NCBI GenBank assembly: GCA_029939575.1
Contig: JAOZSR010000030.1
Location: 1-35,626 of the forward strand
Direction of reading: 5' to 3'
Source: Fidelibacterota bacterium
GTDB taxonomy: Bacteria > Fidelibacterota > UBA2242 > JAOZSR01
DNA: 35,626 nucleotides
In this document: positions 7,923 to 16,291 of the stretch, one piece after another
Position numbering within the stretch: position 1 is the first letter of the stretch
How the letters are laid out: each line of letters starts with the position of its first letter
Translations under genes and position numbers: made by a program
Notes under the pieces: model-generated
Databases searched by the model: none
What the model was told of the DNA's origin: nothing
What the model saw: only the letters and a program-made list of their open reading frames with translations

Positions 7923-10900
7923 TTATTGATTATCTAATTTTACCAATTCCTGTAGTTCTTTATCTGTTAATTCGGAAATCCATTTTTCACCAACATTTAT
8001 GGTGAGATTTGCCAGTTTCTTTTTATTTATTAACATTTCGTTTATTTTTTCTTCGAAAGTACCTTTAGTTATCATTCTGAATACGGTAACGTTTTTTTGT
8101 TGGCCAATTCTAAAAACTCTATCAGTTGCCTGGCTTTCTACTGCCGGATTCCACCAAAGATCATAATGGATTACATTGTTTGCTTCGATCAGGTTCAATC
8201 CTGTTCCACCTGCCTTTAAAGACAGGATCATAACCTGATGTTCAGGATTTTCCTGAAATTGATTGATTACAATATCTCTTCTGTTTCTTGATAATCCACC
8301 ATGTAAAAAGAGAGGAGTTTTTCCATATTTCTCTGCCAACATTTTGACCAGAATATCACCCATTTGTTTATATTGACTAAAAATCAAAACTTTTTCATCA
8401 ATATCAAAAATTTTATCAAGCAGACTTATTAGTAATTGGCTTTTTCCGGATTCTGAATAGTCATAGGAATCATTTTTCAAATATAGAGCCGGATGATTAC
8501 AGATTTGTTTTAGAGATGTGATTAATTTAAAAATCAGCCCTTTGCGCTCGATTCCATTTTTATTTGACAGTTGAAGATTAATATCATCGATCACTTGTTG
8601 ATATAAGGCAGCCTGTTCTATCATTAATGTGTTATATTCATTTATTTCGAGTTTTTCCGGAAGGTCGTCTATAATAGATTTGTCAGATTTTACTCTCCGT
8701 AAAATAAATGGAGATGTGATTTTTCGGAATTCTTCCAATTTAGATTCATCACGAAATCTCTCAATCGGGATCGCAAAATTTTCCACAAAATTTGCTCTGG
8801 AACCTACTAATTTTTTCATAATTAAGTCGAGTATGCTCCAATAATCCATTAATCGATTTTCCACCGGCGTACCTGTCATTGCAATTTTTGTTACTGATGG
8901 AATTGTTTTTACTGCTTTGGTTTGACCACTTGCTGGATTTTTGATATTCTGAGATTCATCGGTAATTACAATTAACCATTTTTTTCGGTTAAATTTTGTT
9001 TTTTCATTTCTAATTAAACTATAGGTTGTAATTACTATATCTTTATTTTCAGTATCCAATTTTCTATATGAACCATGATAGATCGTCAGACTCAATGAAG
9101 GTGCAAATTTTTCAATCTCTTTTTGCCAATTTGTCAATAATGTAGCTGGGACGATTACTAAGGCTTTTTGTTTTCCAAGGACTTTTTCTTCTTTTAATTT
9201 TAATAATAAACATATCACCTGGATGGTTTTTCCCAATCCCATATCATCTGCGATAAGCGAGCCAAATCCCAGTTTAAAATTGTTATAAAGCCATTTAAAT
9301 CCCCGCTCCTGATATTGTCTTAATGTTGCATTTAATTTTTTTGGAATTTCTATTTCAGCAGGCTTAAAAAAATTATTGAATAATTTGCTGAAAGATTTGT
9401 CTATTTCAATTGGAGCATTCTTATATTTCTGGTTCAAATTAATTTTTAATATATCTATAGAAGATAATTCCGGTTCTTCTTTAAGTTGTTTTAATATCTT
9501 ACGCGTTTCTTTTTCGTCAATATATATATAGGAACCTTTAAGTTTTACAATGCCGGAATAATTTTCAACCAGATTATAGAATTCATCTTTGGAGAAAAAT
9601 TTATCTCCTACTGCAATATTCCATTCAAAATCCATCATTTTGTCAATACCGAGGTAGGAAATATTAGAATTCACTGATTTTTCTTTGCTTTTGAATTTCA
9701 AACTAATAGTAGGAGTAAAGACTTTTTTCAATGATTTTGGTAAAATTGTTTTTACCCCCAGGCTTTGTAATAATGGTAATGCATCAAACCAAACACCTAC
9801 AAATTCATTTGAAGGAATTTGCAAATTTTTCTTTTCCGGCGGGAGTTTTAGAAAATCATTTACCTGTGGTAAATAAATTGATAATAAACCAAGATCCTTT
9901 AATACCAAATATTTTTCTGGATTTTCGGATTTGAGAAAATTAAAAAGGTTCCCCGGTTCATTTTTATTTTTGGTTGATTTATCATCTATCAAAATTTGAA
10001 AATCAAATTCATCTGAGCCATTTCTGGATTCATCTATCTTTATGACAGGTAAACATTCCTTTTTTGTAATATAAAACCTGTCTAACCATAATTGAATTGT
10101 TTGATATGTTAATTGGTCTTCAAATTTAACTTGTGTAAATGCTTCAAAATCAAAGAAGAGTGAAATAATGTTGTAATCTGTTTGCCGTAAAGGGAGTGGG
10201 CTTTTTTTCTGGAAGTAAATTACAAAGAAGCAAACCAGGAAATAAATTTGATCAATGGCTTTAATTTTCTTTTTACCATAAAAAATTATATCTGCAGGAA
10301 AATTACTTTCCAGGATCTTGACCATTTCCCAGATTTCGTCATTAAAACCAGCCGGAATCCATCGAATCATATATTCGTCTTCACCTATTTCAAATATTTC
10401 AGGAATACAGGCTGATTTTTGGATAAGGCTTAAAGAAAAACTATAAATCTGGGATAAAAAACCAATCTGTGGTGGATATTTTTCAATACGATTTAGAGCA
10501 TGATTTTGGAGGTACTCTATTAGTTCGTCCATATTTTCAAGGTCGAATTTAAGTTCAGCATTTTTACCAATTAATTTACCCTCAAAATCAAGGCTTACAT
10601 TAATAAATTCAATTTTTACAGACGAGAATTTAATTTTTGCATGTTCGTCAATATCCGAATTTTTTATAAACTTTTTAACTTCGTTTTTAAGTAATAAATA
10701 TCGTTGTAAAAATATGTTCCGAAAGTCATCTTTATTATAGAAAAGTGGATTAGGAGTAAGCAATTTTCCAATAATTCGATCCATATTTGGGATTTTTGAA
10801 AAGTCCAGGGAATAATATTTTTTTCTATAGTAATTTTTTTGTTTTCGACTGATTTTCGTTTCTGTTATTCCATTATTTATGAAACCAGTCATTTTTTGAA

Positions 10901-11435
10901 GTTCGTGAGATTCTCTTTTTGATGCTTCCTCTGTTTTAATCGATTTTAAAATATCAAAATTTCTGATATTAAACAGGAAAAATGGATTTTTATCAATTTC
11001 ATTAGTAATGATATAAATTACTGCGGAAATGTGTTTACATGGTAAATTCCAATCAGGGCAATTACAATCCATTATAATATCATCTAATGTCTGCGGGAAG
11101 AGAAAAATATCATGGTTTAGTAAATCTTCTAATAATTCAGGAGGTATTTTCTTTGCTTCCAATTGAGAAAGATAAAATGAATTTTGATTGATCAGTTCTA
11201 AAATTTTGTTTTTATCACGTTCCGTGAATTCAGGAAAGTCAAGAGTAATTTTATAAGGTAAAATGTTTTTTCCGGTTACTTTGGCATTAATGATATTTTT
11301 ATTTAATCTGATTGAAGTAACATCACCCTTTTGAGCACTGGCTTTACCTTTGGGTATGAGCTGGGAATAATCAAGTTTTTCAATAGTTTGTAACCATAAT
11401 TTTCCCCATGATGTTATGCCAAAGTTGTGTGCCAT
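7923..11435 (-). CDS. SNF2-family helicase with N-terminal SWIM zinc finger
   Basis: This 1170-residue DNA translocase has a SWIM finger near the N-terminus (C124, C126, C133, H135 in 'CNCPDWNLPCKH'). A long bacterial SNF2-associated middle region follows, then the two RecA-like lobes from about residue 700. The Walker A motif DDMGLGKT is at about 731-738, motif II is DESQ at about 826 where DEAQ is usual, motif III is TGTPVENR at about 854, and the C-lobe motifs are 'AGGTGLN' (about 1075) and 'QATDRVFRIGQ' (about 1103). Such proteins remodel protein-DNA complexes, but this subgroup has no assigned role. AAGGAAG lies 3 bases before the ATG. It leads the operon containing yjbQ and is divergent from hypE. 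Confidence 0.93.
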   Translation of the reverse strand: MAHNFGITSWGKLWLQTIEKLDYSQLIPKGKASAQKGDVTSIRLNKNIINAKVTGKNILPYKITLDFPEFTERDKNKILELINQNSFYLSQLEAKKIPPELLEDLLNHDIFLFPQTLDDIIMDCNCPDWNLPCKHISAVIYIITNEIDKNPFFLFNIRNFDILKSIKTEEASKRESHELQKMTGFINNGITETKISRKQKNYYRKKYYSLDFSKIPNMDRIIGKLLTPNPLFYNKDDFRNIFLQRYLLLKNEVKKFIKNSDIDEHAKIKFSSVKIEFINVSLDFEGKLIGKNAELKFDLENMDELIEYLQNHALNRIEKYPPQIGFLSQIYSFSLSLIQKSACIPEIFEIGEDEYMIRWIPAGFNDEIWEMVKILESNFPADIIFYGKKKIKAIDQIYFLVCFFVIYFQKKSPLPLRQTDYNIISLFFDFEAFTQVKFEDQLTYQTIQLWLDRFYITKKECLPVIKIDESRNGSDEFDFQILIDDKSTKNKNEPGNLFNFLKSENPEKYLVLKDLGLLSIYLPQVNDFLKLPPEKKNLQIPSNEFVGVWFDALPLLQSLGVKTILPKSLKKVFTPTISLKFKSKEKSVNSNISYLGIDKMMDFEWNIAVGDKFFSKDEFYNLVENYSGIVKLKGSYIYIDEKETRKILKQLKEEPELSSIDILKINLNQKYKNAPIEIDKSFSKLFNNFFKPAEIEIPKKLNATLRQYQERGFKWLYNNFKLGFGSLIADDMGLGKTIQVICLLLKLKEEKVLGKQKALVIVPATLLTNWQKEIEKFAPSLSLTIYHGSYRKLDTENKDIVITTYSLIRNEKTKFNRKKWLIVITDESQNIKNPASGQTKAVKTIPSVTKIAMTGTPVENRLMDYWSILDLIMKKLVGSRANFVENFAIPIERFRDESKLEEFRKITSPFILRRVKSDKSIIDDLPEKLEINEYNTLMIEQAALYQQVIDDINLQLSNKNGIERKGLIFKLITSLKQICNHPALYLKNDSYDYSESGKSQLLISLLDKIFDIDEKVLIFSQYKQMGDILVKMLAEKYGKTPLFLHGGLSRNRRDIVINQFQENPEHQVMILSLKAGGTGLNLIEANNVIHYDLWWNPAVESQATDRVFRIGQQKNVTVFRMITKGTFEEKINEMLINKKKLANLTINVGEKWISELTDKELQELVKLDNQ

Positions 11436-11569
11436 TTACTTCCTTATTTTTAAAATATATAATGTAATGTCAAAAATAACGGATTAACTTGATAATATAA
11501 GCAAAATCTATATTCTTTTCCCAAAAAAATATTTTTGATTTAGGTAAAAAAAATCATAATATTCCAATA
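11436..11569. promoter_or_regulatory. divergent promoter region, helicase / hypE
   Basis: These 134 AT-rich bases separate two divergently transcribed operons and must hold a promoter for each. One candidate for hypE is TTGATA (11489-11494) with TATTCT (11511-11516) at 16-bp spacing, about 54 bases before the start. This is a weak match, and no operator palindrome is evident. Confidence 0.3.
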
Positions 11570-12415
11570 ATGATTGAGTTAAATAAAATACATCAGGATC
11601 AACAGAATTTAAATCAACAGGGATATGGTTGTTTTTTTGATATTAAGAAATTTGCTTTAAATGATGGGCCTGGCATTCGTACTACTGTTTTTTTTAAGGG
11701 GTGTCCTTTGAAATGTTCGTGGTGTCATAATCCTGAGAGTAAGAGTTTTGAGCCTATGGAATATTCTATTACGGATTCCATTACCGAAGAAATTAAAGTT
11801 ATAAAAGTAGGCAAGGTTGAAAGTATAAAAGAAGTATTTGCTACAATATTACAAGATACTGTGTTTTATCAGCAATCGAAAGGTGGTGTGACTTTTTCCG
11901 GAGGTGAACCATTGGCGCAGATTCATAGTCTGAATTCTCTACTAAAACTCTGTAAAAATAAAAATCTTCATACAGCAATTGATACTTGTGGATATTCTGA
12001 TCAATCAAATTTTGAAAAAATCCTTGATAAAACAGATCTGTTCCTTTTTGATTTGAAAATAGCCAATGAAAAAGAACATATCTTTCATACCGGTGTTTCT
12101 AATATTCGAATTTTAGAAAATCTACAATTTCTTGTTGAAAATAATGCAAATATCGAAATTAATATTCCATTAATCCCAAATATTACTGATAGTTACGAAA
12201 ACCTTAATGCCCTTTCTAAGATCATTAAGCCCTATTCACGTAAAATTAACCTCACTTTGCTTCCCTATAATATTCTGGGAAAAGATAAAGCCCGACGATT
12301 TTCTATTGACTATATTTTACCGGAAGCAAGACCCCAAACTAACAGTGAATTAGTAAAAATGGCAAATGTTTTTCAGAAGAATGGCATAAACACAAAAATA
12401 TCAGGATTATCATGA
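11570..12415 (+). CDS. hypE: glycyl-radical enzyme activase (HypE-like radical SAM protein)
   Basis: This 281-residue radical SAM enzyme installs the glycyl radical on its partner, encoded next. It has the activase opening 'FALNDGPGIRTTVFFKGCPLKCSWCHNPES', in which C45, C49 and C52 bind the 4Fe-4S cluster. The GGEP SAM motif (111-114) is in 'GGVTFSGGEPL'. The stretch between the cluster and GGEP is only about 60 residues and has no cysteine, so the ferredoxin-like insert found in many such activases is missing. The ATG at 11570 has no clear ribosome site, and the first 17 residues are atypical, so the true start may be later. It overlaps the dehydratase gene by ATGA. The HypE name rests on the partner. 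Confidence 0.88.
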   Translation: MIELNKIHQDQQNLNQQGYGCFFDIKKFALNDGPGIRTTVFFKGCPLKCSWCHNPESKSFEPMEYSITDSITEEIKVIKVGKVESIKEVFATILQDTVFYQQSKGGVTFSGGEPLAQIHSLNSLLKLCKNKNLHTAIDTCGYSDQSNFEKILDKTDLFLFDLKIANEKEHIFHTGVSNIRILENLQFLVENNANIEINIPLIPNITDSYENLNALSKIIKPYSRKINLTLLPYNILGKDKARRFSIDYILPEARPQTNSELVKMANVFQKNGINTKISGLS

Positions 12416-14775
12416 ATGAAAGAATAAGCCGCTTGCGAAAGCAAAGTCTTGAAGTAAAACCTTACATATCACTGGAAAGAGCAAAATTATTAACTAAGTT
12501 TTATAGGACAAATTCCGATAATGATTCAATTCCCATAAAACGGGCAAAAGCTTTCAAATATATCTTAGAAAACAAAGAAATCTGCATTAATCATGACGAA
12601 TTAATAGTAGGAGAGAGGGGACCTCAACCAAAAGCAACTCCAACTTATCCGGAAATTTGCTCTCATTCGATTGATGATTTTAGAATTCTTAATTCAAGAG
12701 AAAAAATCTCATTTTTAACTTCCAAAGAAACTATGGAAACCCAGGAATCTGAAATAATACCTTTTTGGCAGGGCAAATCTATTCGGGATAAAATTTTTGA
12801 TAAGGTGGATCCAGCCTGGAAAATTGCCTATAAAGCCGGAGTATTTACTGAATTTTTAGAGCAACGTGCACCCGGCCATACTGTACTTGATGACAAAATC
12901 TATCAAAAAGGGCTTCTTGATTTTCAGGTTGATATTCAAAATTCAATTAACAAAATTAAATCTGAAAATAGTAATGAAAATTTGGGAAAAGAAGATGAAT
13001 TAATAGCCATGAATATCAGCATTGAGGGCATGCTTTCTTACGCCAGGCGATATGCAGAAAAGGCAATTGAATATGCAAACATAGCCAAAACACCACAACG
13101 AAAACAGGAACTGTTAAAAATAGCTGAAATCTGTTCACGTGTTCCAGCTAATGCCCCTCAAAATTTTCATGAAGCATTACAATATTATTGGTTTGTACAT
13201 TTAGGTGTGATAACTGAGCTTAATACCTGGGATTCCTTTAATCCAGGACGTTTAGACCAACATCTTTACCCTTTTTATCAAAGTGCTCTGGAATCCGGGG
13301 AATATACACAAGTAGAAATGAAAGAATTATTACAAGCTTTCTGGATTAAATTTAATAATCAGCCGGCACCACCAAAAGTCGGAGTAACTGCCCAGGAAAG
13401 TAATACTTATACTGATTTTTGTTTAATTAACCTTGGAGGATTAACCAGCCAAAATAAAGATGGAGTAAATGAACTCACATATTTGATCCTTGATGTGATT
13501 GAAGAAATGCGTTTGTTACAACCAAGTTCAATGATTCAGGTTAGTAAAAAAAGTCCAAATAAATTTATTGATCGGGCTTTAAAAATAATCAAAAGTGGTT
13601 TTGGTCAGCCTTCTGTATTTAATACAGACATGATTATTAAGGAAATGCTCAGACAGGGTAAATCTCATTTAGATGCGCTTTGTGGGGGTGCCAGTGGATG
13701 TGTTGAAACAGGTGCATTTGGAAAAGAAAGTTATATTTTGACCGGATATTTTAACCTGGTAAAAGTATTGGAAATAACTCTGTATAATGGGCTGGATCCA
13801 CGAACAAATCATAAAGTTGGGATTGAAAGTGGCGATCCACTAAAATTTGAATCTTTTAATGATTTGTTAGAAGCTTTTGAACGTCAACTTAACCATTTTA
13901 TCAATATCAAGATTAAAGGAAATCTGGTTATTGAAAAATTATGGGCTGATCATCTTCCTGCCCCTTTTATGTCTGTTTTTATTGATGATTGTATAAAAAA
14001 TGGTATGGATTATAATAATGGTGGCGCTCGTTATAATACTTCTTATATCCAGGGTGTTGGTGTTGGTACTATTACTGATTCCTTAAGTGCATTGAAATAT
14101 CATGTTTTTGAAAAAAAGACAATTGATTTAAGTAATTTTTTGAAAATATTAAAAAGTAATTTTAATGATAATTCAGAATTTCGTAACATTTTACTTTTAA
14201 ATACGCCGAAATATGGTAATGATGATGATTTTGCCGATGATATTTTAAAACTGGTTTTTGAAATGTTTTTTCAGGCAGTAGATGGCAAACCGAATTATAA
14301 AAAAGGGCATTTTAGAATCAATTTATTACCCACTACTGTTCATGTTTATTTTGGTTCCGTTATCGGTGCTACGCCTGATGGAAGAAAATCAGGTGTTCCA
14401 TTATCTGAAGGTATTTCTCCGGTACAGGGAAGTGATAAGTTCGGACCAACAGCTGTATTAAAATCTGCTGCAAAAATTGATCATTCCCGAACTGGTGGAA
14501 CTTTATTAAATCAAAAATTTTCACCTCAATTATTGAATTCTAAAAATAATTTGGAAAAGATCAGGTATCTGATTCGGGCTTATTTTGAGATGGGAGGGCA
14601 TCATATTCAATTTAATGTGGTTTCAGCGGCAACATTACGAAAAGCTCAAAAAAATCCGGAAGTTTATCGGGATTTAATAGTAAGAGTTGCCGGGTACAGT
14701 GACTATTTTATTGATCTTGGGAAACAGTTACAGGACGAAATTATTCAACGTACTGAACATCAAAATAATCAATAA
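12412..14775 (+). CDS. hypD: glycyl-radical trans-4-hydroxy-L-proline dehydratase (HypD)
   Basis: This 787-residue glycyl-radical enzyme has its thiyl cysteine at C430 and general base E432 in 'GASGCVETGAFGKE'. The radical glycine is G761 in 'RVAGYSDYF'. HypD dehydrates trans-4-hydroxyproline to pyrroline-5-carboxylate, which ProC reduces to proline. Active-site residues that I recall from the Clostridioides difficile HypD structure (F152, H160, D278, S334, D339, F340, C434, E436, Y450, T645, G765) all occur here at a constant offset of minus four: F148, H156, D274, S330, D335, F336, C430, E432, Y446, T641, G761. That argues strongly against pyruvate formate-lyase, glycerol, choline or isethionate enzymes. 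The ATGA overlap couples translation to the activase. No proC is in the window. Confidence 0.9.
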   Translation: MNERISRLRKQSLEVKPYISLERAKLLTKFYRTNSDNDSIPIKRAKAFKYILENKEICINHDELIVGERGPQPKATPTYPEICSHSIDDFRILNSREKISFLTSKETMETQESEIIPFWQGKSIRDKIFDKVDPAWKIAYKAGVFTEFLEQRAPGHTVLDDKIYQKGLLDFQVDIQNSINKIKSENSNENLGKEDELIAMNISIEGMLSYARRYAEKAIEYANIAKTPQRKQELLKIAEICSRVPANAPQNFHEALQYYWFVHLGVITELNTWDSFNPGRLDQHLYPFYQSALESGEYTQVEMKELLQAFWIKFNNQPAPPKVGVTAQESNTYTDFCLINLGGLTSQNKDGVNELTYLILDVIEEMRLLQPSSMIQVSKKSPNKFIDRALKIIKSGFGQPSVFNTDMIIKEMLRQGKSHLDALCGGASGCVETGAFGKESYILTGYFNLVKVLEITLYNGLDPRTNHKVGIESGDPLKFESFNDLLEAFERQLNHFINIKIKGNLVIEKLWADHLPAPFMSVFIDDCIKNGMDYNNGGARYNTSYIQGVGVGTITDSLSALKYHVFEKKTIDLSNFLKILKSNFNDNSEFRNILLLNTPKYGNDDDFADDILKLVFEMFFQAVDGKPNYKKGHFRINLLPTTVHVYFGSVIGATPDGRKSGVPLSEGISPVQGSDKFGPTAVLKSAAKIDHSRTGGTLLNQKFSPQLLNSKNNLEKIRYLIRAYFEMGGHHIQFNVVSAATLRKAQKNPEVYRDLIVRVAGYSDYFIDLGKQLQDEIIQRTEHQNNQ

Positions 14776-14905
14776 TCTTATTCTATTTCCATTAATAATT
14801 AAGTAACTTGTTTCATTAAAATAATTTGAATAAAAATAGAAAAAATCATGTGTATTTATAAATTTTATGAATTTTTAAATCCTATAAATTAACTTTGGAG
14901 GAAAA

Positions 14906-16291
14906 ATGTTTTCAGCACAAACTTATATTCAACGAAGAAATCAATTGAAAAAACAACTTGGCTCAGGGATTATCCTGTTTCCGGGAAATTCGGAAAGTCC
15001 TATGAATTATCCTGCAAATGGATATCATTTTCGTCAGGATAGCAACTTCCTCTACTTTTGGGGAAATGATGAGCCAGATTTAATGGCAATAATAGATATT
15101 GATAATGATCAGGATATTCTTTTTGGAAATGATCTTACTATCGATGATATTATTTGGATGGGAAATTTGCCTACAATGGCTGAAAAAATCGAAAAAAACG
15201 GTGCATCTTCCACATTACCGATTACAGAATTAACGAAAATTATTAAAAAGGCTTTGCAAAACGATCGAAAAATTCATTATCTTCCTCCTTACAGAGGAGA
15301 TACAATATTGCAACTTTCCGGCTTATTGGATATTTCTCCTGAAAAAATTAAGGAAAATGTTTCAGTAAATTTTATTAAAGCAGTAGTAAAGCAAAGAAAT
15401 ACTAAATCCCCTGATGAGATAGCGGAAATCGAATATGCGACAAATATTGCACGTGCAATGCATATTGGAGCCATGAAAATGGTAAAGCCGGGTACAATAG
15501 AAGAGGAAATCGCCGGTGCAATTGAAGGTGTTGCCCTTGCCACAGGCTCCAGGCTTTCCTTTCCTGCAATTTATTCTGTACATGGTGAAATATTGCATAA
15601 CCATTATCATGGTAATGAAATGAAATCCGGAGATTTGGTTGTAAATGATTCTGGTGCAGAATCAAAACTGCATTATGCCAGCGATATTACAAGAACAATA
15701 CCGGTTAATGGCAAATTTACTTCCGTCCAAAAAAATATTTATAATATTGTATTACAATCTCAACTTGAGGCAATAGAGAATATTAAACCAGGTATTAAAT
15801 TTCGAGATATTCATCTTATTACAGCTCGGGTTATTGCTTCCGGATTAAAGGATTTGGGTATTATGAAAGGTGATATTGATGATGCTGTTAGTTCCGGTGC
15901 CCATGCCTTGTTTTTTCCACATGGCTTAGGGCATATGATGGGTCTTGATGTGCATGACATGGAAAATCTTGGTGAAGATTATGTAGGTTATGATTCAGAA
16001 ATAATTCGTAGTGAACAATTTGGGCTTGCCTATTTAAGACTTGGACGCAAGTTGGAGCCAAATTTCGTTGTAACAGTTGAGCCTGGTATTTATTTTATTC
16101 CCGCTTTAATTGAAAAATGGAAGGCCGAGGAAAAATTTACAGACTTTATTAATTATTCCAAAGTTGAAGAATATATGGATTTTGGTGGAATCAGGATAGA
16201 AGATGATGTTCTGGTAACAGATAATGGTTATAAGGTATTTGGAGAGCCGATTCCTAAAACAGTGGAAGAAATTGAAAATATTGTTGGTTAA
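14906..16291 (+). CDS. pepP: Xaa-Pro aminopeptidase (M24B, aminopeptidase P family)
   Basis: This 461-residue cytosolic metallopeptidase removes an N-terminal residue that precedes proline. An aminopeptidase-P N-terminal domain ('YPANGYHFRQDSNFLYFWG') fills the first 170 residues. The C-terminal pita-bread domain carries all five metal ligands: D248, D260, H343 ('GLGHMMGLDVHD'), E392 ('VEPGIY') and E432 ('GIRIEDD'). A strong GGAGG precedes the ATG by 5 bases. It lies 130 bp after hypD on the same strand, where it could supply proline- or hydroxyproline-containing products. A separate promoter in the gap is possible. Its stop overlaps the convergent PLD-like gene's stop by four bases. Confidence 0.93.
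   Translation: MFSAQTYIQRRNQLKKQLGSGIILFPGNSESPMNYPANGYHFRQDSNFLYFWGNDEPDLMAIIDIDNDQDILFGNDLTIDDIIWMGNLPTMAEKIEKNGASSTLPITELTKIIKKALQNDRKIHYLPPYRGDTILQLSGLLDISPEKIKENVSVNFIKAVVKQRNTKSPDEIAEIEYATNIARAMHIGAMKMVKPGTIEEEIAGAIEGVALATGSRLSFPAIYSVHGEILHNHYHGNEMKSGDLVVNDSGAESKLHYASDITRTIPVNGKFTSVQKNIYNIVLQSQLEAIENIKPGIKFRDIHLITARVIASGLKDLGIMKGDIDDAVSSGAHALFFPHGLGHMMGLDVHDMENLGEDYVGYDSEIIRSEQFGLAYLRLGRKLEPNFVVTVEPGIYFIPALIEKWKAEEKFTDFINYSKVEEYMDFGGIRIEDDVLVTDNGYKVFGEPIPKTVEEIENIVG

Noticed and set aside
12412..14775. Pyruvate formate-lyase, choline lyase or glycerol dehydratase identity
   Set aside because: A single GCVE cysteine site (not the adjacent Cys-Cys of PflB) and the full set of HypD contacts favour hydroxyproline dehydratase.
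15289..15665. Three overlapping minus-strand frames inside the aminopeptidase gene
   Set aside because: They oppose a gene with all catalytic residues intact and have no ribosome sites or recognisable domains.
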